Of a stretch of 64,000 nucleotides of DNA, positions 26,601 through 38,600 are shown one piece after another. Below the pieces are notes generated by a model. The model was not told where the DNA came from. It was given only the letters and a program-made list of their open reading frames with translations, and did not search any database. Numbering within the stretch: the stretch's first letter is position 1; the number at the start of each line of letters is the position of its first letter. A program made the translations under genes and the position numbers. The DNA comes from Meghimatium bilineatum. Its lineage: Eukaryota > Mollusca > Gastropoda > Stylommatophora > Philomycidae. The stretch lies in NCBI GenBank assembly GCA_034231615.1, contig CM067315.1, positions 9,509,915-9,573,914 of the forward strand, given 5' to 3'.

Positions 26601-29600
26601 ATCTCAGAGTTGTCTTATTACAGACAGAGATTATATCCAGCGGCGGTTCGCTGATTACATTAGAAGCTATAATCATTGTTTTAGTGTTAGTTGTAGATGA
26701 ATGAGGTGGTCCTTTTTGAACTATGTAGAGAAAAGGCGATTTTGTCGCCATCTCCATGTCAACATGAACTTGACTGTTCTATGGTGATGATTTTAAAAAC
26801 GCATCTAAATATAGTGTTTTTTTCTAAATATTTGCGAAATTGTGCCCTTTAAAAAGATAATATAATAAACAAGCACCGAGTATTTGTTTAATAAAGAAAA
26901 ATAATTATGCAAATAAGATTTGAACCACGCCTGCTCAAATAACACTCACGTAATGACTCAAGTTGCGAGACAAGTGGGTGCCATTTGAGCGGACCTATTT
27001 CAAATCCCGTTTCTACACAAGGATAGAAGGTTTAGGGCAAAATGTTTTAAAATGCTAACTCCATTTTTTAAGAAGACCAACAGAGAAATGAAGATATGGC
27101 GAAATTAATAGCAACAATTTCATGTCAAGACAACAACGAGAGATAGAAAACCAGGTGGTTTAGCCATCTCATGAGAAAGGAGCCAACACAACCTCTCCTG
27201 TGTGCATACAACAGCAGAAGATCAGGCTATAATGTACAAGAAAGACCAAGAACTAGACGAGTGGAGACTATCAAAGAAATCTCAAAGAGACACGGGCTAA
27301 TCACGATTAATGTGATCCAAATGGGCAAACACAGTTGTCAGACAAGAATCAAAACAAGAATATGTATCCACCTATATTAGAAAGCGTCGCTGGAATTACA
27401 TCGGACAGGTACTACGAATAGATACTGAAAGACTCCCCCTGTCAAGCTTTGATGTGGTCACCAAGGGGCAAGAGAAAACGAGGAAGACCAAAAGAAACTT
27501 TAGGTAGAACTATTACAAGAGAACGTTTCACCATCGGTATCAGAAACAATGAAGATCTAAAGCAAATTGCAATGAAACGAGAGACATGGAAATCTATGAC
27601 ATCCACCCTGTGTGCCGTCTTTGGCCCTAGAGGAATAACTAACTAACTAAAATGGGCAAAAACAGCTCAAAATTTACCTCAAGACGCGTAAGGGCACAAT
27701 GGAAAATGACAATGGATTGATAGATAGAACTTCCTTTTAAGGTTTAAATCACATGGTCTTAAATACAATTTTTACATGTTGTTATATTTTTACAATTGTC
27801 CAGTCTACAAAAAAAAAAAAAGAGAACAGCTCCGTGCTAGCTGTCAAAAACACATTTCAAGTTAATATATTTAGGAAAATTCAATATTAGACACGCAGGG
27901 GGGAAACGAAAATATCGACAAGTGCTCGATGGAGCAAACAAGTGCTCGACGGGGCAAACAAGTGCTCGACGGGGAAAACAAGTGCTCGACGGGGCAAACA
28001 AGTGCAAGACGCCCGTGTGTTGTGATAATATTTCTATTCGTCGTCTTTTAATGTTTTGTTTGTGTCTTGATAAAGACCTTTTGGTTGAAACGTTTAATGT
28101 GTTTTGTGTATTGTAATTTTTATGATTTCTTGTGTGCTCATCATTGCCCATCATTACCCACTAGTTTTAGATATAGTCTATCATGTCCCATTGAGACGGA
28201 ATATAAACCTGTGTTTTACGTAAGTCTAATTGTTGTTACGTTTCACGCAGTTACCTTGTATTGATTGTCCTAGATCCCGTAACAAAGGTGGTGCCTCATA
28301 AAACAATATAACAAGGGCGGCGCCTCATAAAACAATACAACAAGGGAGGTGCCTCATAGAAAATATCTTTGTTTCTAAAATTGTTCATTTTTTAAAATAA
28401 ACCCGGTAACAAGGGCGGCGCCTCATAAAAAAAAGCTTTATTTCTCAAATTTCCCAGTATTTCATCACATTTGATTTCCGTAATCATATTCACTCGTCAA
28501 TTATACAGTTCTGTGGACTAATCGGTCTCATCCTTCAAAAGAGACAATTTGACTTTTCCTGTGAGTTTTATTGGATCTCGAAACAAAGCATACACAGTGA
28601 AAAATGAAAATCACCGAAATACTCAAATAACATCACTTTTGAAGGATATAATGTATACATAAACAAGACTGTTTAAGAAGGATTGACTTATTTCAATTAC
28701 TCATCGCTCATGCCAAAGAAAAACAACCAACAGTTTGTATCTCACGTGAACATCCATTCATCTCTCGTACCTGTCCTACAAGTATCGGCAGTGATAGCAC
28801 AACTGAACCAGTCCACAACAAGATAACAACAATCCTGGCCCGGCTGTGTGTACAGATCCTTTTTGATCGCAAAGGTGATAATATGGCGATGTTTCTGAAA
28901 TAGATCAAGAAGAAAATAATAAAATAATAAAATATAGATGGCGGACTAGTTAAACGTATTACAAACATTGATAGCGGATTAGTTAATCATATTAGTGACA
29001 GTGAATTAATGAATCTTTTCAGACACATTGATAGTGTATTATTTAATCATATTAAAAACATTGATAGTGCATTGGTTAATCTTGTTAGAAACATTGATGG
29101 TGCATTAGTTAATCTTGTTAGAAACATTGATAGTGCATTAGTTAATCTTGTTAGAAACATTGATAGTGCATTAGTTAATCTTGTTAGAAACATTGATGGT
29201 GCATTAGTTAATCTTGTTAGAAACATTGATGGTGCATTAGTTAATCTTGTTAGAAACATTGATAGTGCATTAGTTAATCTTGTTAGAAACATTGATAGTG
29301 CATTAGTTAATCTTGTTAGAAACATTGATGGTGCATTAGTTAATCTTGTTAGAAACATTGATAGTGCATTAGTTAATCTTGTTAGAAACATTGATGGTGC
29401 ATTAGTTAATCTTGTTAGAAACATTGATGGTGCATTAGTTAATCTTGTTAGAAACATTGATAGTGCATTAGTTAATCTTGTTAGAAACATTGATAGTGCA
29501 TTAGTTAATCTTGTTAGAAACATTGATAGTGCATTAGTTAATCTTGTTAGAAACATTGATAGTGCATTAGTTAATCTTGTTAGAAACATTGATAGTGCAT

Positions 29601-32600
29601 TAGTTAATCTTGTTAGAAACATTGATAAGATTAATTAATCAATTAATCTTATTAGAAACATTGATAGTGCATTTTGATCATCTATGTCATGGACAGACAA
29701 CTCACGCGTATACTTCCTTAATAATCTCTTACGGAAAAAAATAATATGTGACATTCGCGCTATCCTTTGCGCCACTCACGGGTCCTAGCAACACTCAGTT
29801 GTTATTCAAACAGATTAAGGACATCAATTATTATTCAAGCAAATGCAATCATTATTTATAAGAACATTAATTACATCAATTATTATTCAAGTAATACAAT
29901 CATTATTTATAAGAACATTAAGGATATCAGTTGTTATTCAAACAGATTAAGGACATCAATTATTATTCAAGTAATACAATCATTATTTATAAGAACATTA
30001 AGGATATCAGTTGTTATTCAAACAGATTAAGGACATCAATTATTATTCAAGTAATACAATCATTATTTATAAGAACATTAATTACATCAATTATTATTCA
30101 AGTAATACAATCATTATTTATAAGAACATTAAGGATATCAGTTGTTATTCAAACAGATTAAGGACATCAATTATTATTCAAGTAATACAATCATTATTTA
30201 TAAGAACATTAAGGATATCAGTTGTTATTCAAACAGATTAAGGACATCAATTATTATTCAAGTAATACAATCATTATTTATAAGAACATTAATTACATCA
30301 ATTATTATTCAAGTAATACAATCATTATTTATAAGAACATTAAGGATATCAGTTGTTATTCAAACAGATTAAGGACATCAATTATTATTCAAGTAATACA
30401 ATCATTATTTATAAGAACATTAAGGATATCAGTTGTTATTCAAACAGATTAAGGACATCAATTATTATTCAAGTAATACAATCATTATTTATAAGAACAT
30501 TAATTACATCAATTATTATTCAAGTAATACAATCATTATTTATAAGAACATTAAGGATATCAGTTGTTATTCAAACAGATTAAGGACATCAATTATTATT
30601 CAAGTAATACAATCATTATTTATAAGAACATTAAGGATATCAGTTGTTATTCAAACAGATTAAGGACATCAATTATTATTCAAGTAATACAATCATTATT
30701 TATAAGAACATTAATTACATCAATTATTATTCAAGTAATACAATCATTATTTATAAGAACATTAAGGATATCAGTTGTTATTCAAACAGATTAAGGACAT
30801 CAATTATTATTCAAGTAATACAATCATTATTTATAAGAACATTAAGGATATCAGTTGTTATTCAAACAGATTAAGGACATCAATTATTATTCAAGTAATA
30901 CAATCATTATTTATAAGAACATTAATTACATCAATTATTATTCAAGTAATACAATCATTATTTATAAGAACATTAAGGATATCAGTTGTTATTCAAACAG
31001 ATTAAGGACATCAATTATTATTCAAGTAATACAATCATTATTTATACGAACATTAAGGATATCAGTTGTTATTCAAACAGATTAAGGACATCAATTATTA
31101 TTCAAGTAATACAATCATTATTTATAAGAACATTAAGGATATCAGTTGTTATTCAAACAGATTAAGGACATCAATTATTATTCAAGTAATACAATCATTA
31201 TTTATAAGAACATTAATTACATCAATTATTATTCAAGTAATACAATCATTATTTATAAGAACATTAAGGATATCAGTTGTTATTCAAACAGATTAAGGAC
31301 ATCAATTATTATTCAAGTAATACAATCATTATTTATAAGAACATTAATTACATCAATTATTATTCAAGTAATACAATCATTATTTATGAGAACATTAAGG
31401 ATATCAGTTGTTATTCAAACAGATTAAGGACATCAATTATTATTCAAGTAATACAATCATTATTTATAAGAACATTAAGGATATCAGTTGTTATTCAAAC
31501 AGATTAAGGACATCAATTATTATTCAAGTAATACAATCATTATTTATAAGAACATTAAGGATATCAGTTGTTATTCAAACAGATTAAGGACATCAATTAT
31601 TATTCAAGTAATACAATCATTATTTATAAGAACATTAATTACATCAATTATTATTCAAGTAATACAATCATTATTTATAAGAACATTAAGGATATCAGTT
31701 GTTATTCAAACAGATTAAGGACATCACTTATTATTCAAGTAATACAATCATTATTTATAAGAACATTAATTACATCAATTATTATTCAAGTAATACAATC
31801 ATTATTTATAAGAACATTAAGGATATCAGTTGTTATTCAAACAGATTAAGGACATCAATTATTATTCAAGCAAATGCAATCATTATTTATAAGAACATTA
31901 ATTACATCAATTATTATTCAAGTAATACAATCATTATTTATAAGAACATTATGGATGTCAGTTGTTATTCAAGCAAATGCAATCATTATTTATAAGAACA
32001 TTAATTACATCAATTATTATTCAAGTAATACAATCATTATTTATAAGAACATTAATGACATCAATTATTATTCAAGCAAATGCAATCATTATTTATAAGA
32101 ACGTTCAGGAAGTCATATGTTAGCATTGTCTCGCCCGTGCGTTGACAGGGTTCAATAGGGGGAACAAAGAATAGCAATACTGTTACCTTTACCTGCGGTG
32201 CATATCGACAGAGGCGACTAACAAGGTTTTTTGGGTGACACATTGTGCCATCGCAAAGAGGGTCAATATTACTCATAGGCCAACCTGAAGTCGGATGTGT
32301 TAGGCTGAAAGGCGCAGATATCACATCTACGTTCTAAAACATGACAGAATGCAATTTCGATATTTGACAACATTCCGATAAAATGCAAAAATTTGGGATT
32401 GAAAGAAGAAGACGAGGTGGACCTACCTCTTGGGATTGAAAGAAGAAGACGAGGTGGACCTACCTCTTGGGATTGAAAGAAGAAGACGAGGTGGACCTAC
32501 CTCTTGGGATTGAAAGAAGAAGACGAGGTGGACCTACCTCTTGGGATTGAAAGAAGAAGACGAGGTGGACCTACCTCTCTATGCTCATCATTGTCAACGT

Positions 32601-35600
32601 CATTACAGAACACACCATGGTCACAATCTGGACATAGTTGACCGACTTGCACAGAAACAAGCCGAATGTCCACGAGAAGGAGAAAAATGCTGCACACTGT
32701 GAATATAAAACATGTAATATCTGTATATAATGTAATGTTATGGAGGATGGGAGTCAGGTAATTGTACTATCATTGGGATATACTAATGAGGATCTGTAAA
32801 ACTATGGAAATAATAATGTAGTTTGTATTAGTAAAACTTAAGGGATAGTAATGTAGTGTGCATTAGTAAAACTATGGAGATAGTAATGTAGTGTGGATTA
32901 GTAAAACTAAGGAGACAGTAATGTAGTGTGGATTAGTAAAACTATGGAGATAGTGGATTAGTAAAATTATGGGGATAGTAATGTAGTGTGGATGAGTAAA
33001 ACGGTGGGGACTTCACAGTAATATAATGCCATTTTAATGGCATTGGGCCAAAAAAACATGAGCCCATGGACCGCTGAATCAGCAACCAAGCAACCAAACA
33101 ACCAACCAACGAACCAACCAGGCAAAAAACCAACCAACAATAATTCTCACTGGGAAGTATTCTAATCCTGAAGGGATTATGAAGTTATTTTCTTGAAATC
33201 TTTTAACTACTGGATCAGTAAGCAAGCAAGCAAGCAACCAACCTTGACATTTCTAGGCATGCTTCAGAAGAAATGGAATATCTCCAAGAATTCCAGGCAT
33301 AGTTTTTACCGGTTTCGTCACAGTAGTGATCATGTCAGCTTTTGTTTTTAGTTAGTCAGGTACCTGTGTTGGTAAGTATGATAATAAGTGGGCTATCCCG
33401 AGTCCTTTGTCAACACAATCATGTGGACTCATTGGGAATCATCCTTCAAGAGTGATGCTAAATGTCTTTACACGTGATTGTTATTGGCTGTCGAGACATG
33501 CATATAAATTCTATTGTTTATTCTTTCCCCAGGTGAATGATGGTTGATCGCATTCACACTTGCCGTTAAGCGTAGGGGTGGGAGCTTAAGTTGTCGTTCC
33601 AAGGCCAGATGTGTTGCCGTTGTTGCAATTAGTCCTTGTTTATTCAAGCTATCTTGAGGTTTTTTATCCATAATTTTCTTAGTCTACCTTTGGCCTTACG
33701 CCCGGGTACTCTTTTGTTAAATGCTCTTATTGGTATTTGGTTTGGCTTCATTCTCATAAGGTGACCGAACCATTTTACTTCTGTCTCTCAATATGTTCGA
33801 TACATGATATTGTACCATCTCTGCTCCTAATTTCTTCATTTCTTATTTTATCTAATTTAGTAATCAGCTTTTCTCAGACACTTCATTTCACATGTAACGG
33901 TTTCCCTCTGCTGTTTATAGTTACCAATGAAAATCACTTGGATTTCCGGTCCAAAATGGCGGAAAGAACGTATGTGTTCTCATACGGTTATATATAATTG
34001 GATGTTCCTCCTGAAAGCAACGGCAAACTACTGGAGTATTGTGCCAATAATTTTCTTATGGATGTCATTCGAAATGAAGTGCTATAGAAGAGTCCTGAAT
34101 ATACCATGGGCTGCAAGGAAGACCATCAAAGACATGCTAAGAAAAATCAACGTTCAAGAATACTGGTTTAAACACCATATTAATAAGGAAGTTAGTTTCT
34201 TTCGGCCATGTGAAGAGACACGATATCACGGAAAGAGTATTTTTGGAAGGGTTGAAAGAAGACAGAAGAGGTAAAGGTCGACCAAGACGTCGCTGGACAA
34301 GAGATATTCAGAAATGTATGAACATGTCGCCGGAGAGGGCGCCACAATTTGCCAGAGACCAGGCGGATTTCAGGAGATTCATAAGGAAGACTACGTTCTG
34401 GAAAGAATAGGTCACATGAAAACAATGTCACGTGACAACAATGGAAATCGTGGGGAAAAAAGTCAGTCAAACATTGTCACTTTTCACGTTTGACACAGAT
34501 GAGTCCACATGACTATATAATTGACGAGAAACTCGTCATAGTCCTAGCTTGTGTCAGTTATGGTCTTGCCAATAGTGACGCTAATACACGACGTGGGTGT
34601 TTCATCTATTCGTCAGTCCCACAAGTTAATTAGATCACGATGACAACACATTGTGATATTTGATGTTCATGTCTGCTTCACTTATTTTTATTTTTCATAT
34701 TATATCTTATCGCTTAGTTAACTCGAGTTTCTGTTGTGTATGCATTTATTCTGTCAGTTTTGATTAGCCCGATGCCGTCTATTTTGTGCTTTCTTGTGTA
34801 TGAATTTGTTAATGAAACATTCTAATTATATGAAAACATTCTACCGGATAGCTGGCATTTGAATTCCATGAATAACGTCTTCTAATTCTGTGTTCGATCT
34901 GTTTGAAGTTTGTTAATGTTTTATTCTGATTCAATGAATGTCTTTTCATGTCATATTCTGTTGAATGAGATGTTTTTTTACGTTTGTGACATGCGTTCGT
35001 GTTGTTGAGTCAACGATCTCATATTTCTTTGACATTAAAAAAAATTATAAAGCTAAGTAACAAATACACTGATTATATCAATGAATTATTCTGACTGCGA
35101 CTGAGTTATGACTCCACGAATGAGATCTGACTCTGCGAATGAGTTCTGACTCCACGAATGAGATCTGACTCTGCGAATGAGTTCTGACTACGAATGAGAT
35201 CTGACTCTGCGAATGAGTTCTGAATCCACGAATGAGATCTGACTCTGCGAATGAGTTCTGACTCCACGAATGAGATCTGACTCTGCGAATGAGTTCTGAC
35301 TACGAATGAGATCTGACTCTGCGAATGAGTTCTGAATCCACGAATGAGATCTGACTCTCCAAATGAGTTCTGACTGCGAATAAGTTTTTTTCTAACTCTT
35401 TGAATGAGATTTTATAATTATTTGAATGAGTATTATTAGTTCTCTCTCTATATATATGAAATTATGTCAGGAAAATCGATCATAGGTATAGGTAGTAAAA
35501 CTGCAGCAAAACTGTAATCCAACAGTCGAAGCCGAGAAAAAGATAAAAAATTATGCTAGATATTGGCAACACATATAATAACACACGCACATGTCGACGT

Positions 35601-38600
35601 TTCGACTAAAACGCTGGACAAAAGGCAGGATACACTCAACATATCAATCGATGTTGTGTTTATGATAAAGGCCTTTGATCGAAACGTCAATGTTTGTGTG
35701 TTTTTATGTTGTTTACCAATTATTAGAAAAACTTTATTTATGTACGAACTCCTAAAAGGTATATATAACCAATTTTAATGTATGAAAGCGAATATTGGCC
35801 AATCATAAGAATATTACAAAGTTCTGTATAGGGAAGTAAAGATGTGGTTCTATACAAAAACTGTTTTGAACACAATAGACAGACAAAAAGTGAAATATAA
35901 TAGTCTTGAAAGAAGTTAATTTAAAAAGAGAGCCGCTCATCCGTATCAGAAGACAGTCTAAATTGTTACATCAAACACATCAATAGAAGAGGAAAGATGG
36001 AGAACATCGTGACAACAGGAAGCTAAAGACCAATAGTGGTAGAGGAAGACAAAGAGAGAAGATGCTGGAATACTTCGTGTTGCGGCAAGGGAGAACAACA
36101 GTATTGTAATAATTGAAATAATACACGACTTAATAACTATTTGTTGTATTTAAAAATTAACATCTCAAGACATGGACTATAGGAATAAATGAGTGATAAC
36201 ACAACGAGACAGAACAGCAGACTGTGCATGACAACCATTAAATGAATTAAATGATAGCACACGAGACAGACGGCTGTCCATGATAGCCATTGATTGATAG
36301 CTCACGAGATAGAACAGAAAGCTTTTCATGACAACCAATGATTGATAACACACGTGACTGATCAGAAGGCTATCCATGATAACCATTGATTGATAGCCCA
36401 CGAGACAGAACAGAAGGCTGTCTATGATAACCATTGATTGATAGCAAACGAGACTGAAAAGAAGGCTGTCTATAATAATTATTGATTGATAGCACGCGAG
36501 ACAGAACAGAAAACTGTCCATGACAACCATTGAATGATAGCACACAAGACATAAAATAAAGCTGTCCATGATAATTATTGACTGATAGCACACGAGACAG
36601 AACAGAAGACTGTCTATAATAACCATTGACTTATAGCACACGAGACAGAACAGAAGGATGTCTATAATAACCATTGACTTATAGCACACGTGGCTGATCA
36701 GAAGGCTGTCCATGATAACCATCACATTGCATAGACTACAAGATTAACGTAATTATTTTCCACCTCACTTGCTAAACGTTATAATTTATCTACACATTCA
36801 AGACCGCTATGATTACACCAGTCGAATCTCTGATTACTTAACTGAAGGCACTGCAGAACTTTTTCCCCCATAACGTTTCTTGATAGGACACTGTGTCAAT
36901 CATTTATTGAAAAAAAATGACGCATATTTTCACCAATCGAAATTTGTGACATAATAATCAATCTAGACACGGTATATCTGATTAGACAGTGTCATCGTCA
37001 CTGATTGGCTAGACATAAGACATGTTCCAGGGCATAAGGTCAGGTCTATTTATGAACGTGTTGAAGAGTCTGACAAATTTGCTGGAAATTCGGAGTAATT
37101 CTGTACGTACAGCCTTTTTGTATGGTCAGTGCTTCTCAAACATATGACAGTATGTTCATATTACCAGATACGCATAAATACATACATGTAACTTGAATAT
37201 GTTTATATATCATCGTATAATCACGAACGATGGTAGATGTCAAAAAGGTACACAGAATAATAAAATGTCTAAAAGTACTTTCGATGACATGAGAAAATAT
37301 CAACATATAAAGAAATCATAAACTAAAAATGAGAATGAATGAAATTATACACCTAATCTACAGCAATGTATGGCTCAGAAATGTCGATAGTGATCAACCA
37401 GTTAGAAGACTTTGATAAAGGCCTTTTGGTCGAAACGTTGATTTGTGTGTTATAATGTGTATGTCCCCTATTGCCAGTGGTTAACAAAATTTCAGTAACA
37501 TGTTCACAGTTTCGTTTGTTAAAACTTTATTGATGACATAATTGAGTCATTTGATACGTGAACGTATAGAAGAAAATAGAGAACTTAATGGACATAAATG
37601 ATGGTAGCATAATCCCTAGCTGCGAGAAGGTAGTTTTTGACAGCACATAGCCTTCCTGACAAAAGAACCGATCCTCTTCCGTTGAGCAACTGGGGTGATT
37701 CGAATTGTACAAGGTTTCTGTTTTAAAGGCATGGTTATGATAGTGTGGTTTATGGAGCATCTGTGGCCCGGAATGGAGGCATTACAGTGTGATAGTATCC
37801 CGGAATCATCATGGCCTGCCAAGGGGTAAGCATATGAGTCAAGTAGTTTTTCATTCTTCTTCCAGATCTGTTATCCCATCTGCAGTGATGACACATCTGG
37901 CATATCTCGCTATATAGGGGTCTGTAACAAAAGGACAAATCTGCAATGTCCACGGGCTTTCATCTTTCCGTCAACCCCGGGTACCGTTTGACAGAAATAA
38001 AAACAGCAATAAAAGGCAAGAATTGTAGTGATAACGATGGTATTGTCCACAAGTGAAAGATTGCCAGCATACCCCTAACTTTCCTTAGTCGCTGTCTACG
38101 ACCATCCCGGAAAGAAATTACAATTCCCTATTCTTTACACTATGAATTAGAAATCCATGCTCCAGCTTCCACACCGGCGATATATCATTAGAAAAAAATA
38201 AACCAAAGAATTATAAGACAACCCTCAAATAAAAAAAAAAGCAAGAGAAACAAAAAGAGGTAAACAAAAATTAAACTGAAAAGAATACTGCATAGAGAGG
38301 TCGAACTTAAAGGTTTATCTCACTGAATGAGATTCAGAAAATTTCCCCAAAACAGAGATGGAAGATGAGAGATTACTAGCATTAGGGAACGTCTATATGC
38401 ACTGAAGGAATTATGATTTATACGATCAGTACTAGCATTAACCTTTAGCGAATCTTGTCAACTGGGTGCACTTTTGTGGATGTTAGATCACAGACTGAAA
38501 TAGACCATTATCATAACAGACATTCTAACATACCATAATTTATCAGTATCTTTGAGCGGACGGAACTGGTATTTTTGTGCATCATCTGTCTAATTCCATG

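Noticed and set aside
29009-29638. 209-codon ORF of 11-residue leucine/asparagine repeats (NIDSALVNLVR)
   Set aside because: It looks like a solenoid protein, but the unit is a 33-bp satellite whose opposite strand is equally open; it has diverged, stop-bearing ends and lies in a receptor intron.
29795-32105. Possible CRISPR array (regular repeats)
   Set aside because: There are no unique spacers: the whole unit, including the apparent spacer, is repeated. The context is eukaryotic and intronic.
36177-36725. 182-codon ORF with apparent membrane-like repeats (SLLFCLVCYQSM)
   Set aside because: The hydrophobic periodicity comes from a 57-bp minisatellite (19 codons), not from a membrane protein.
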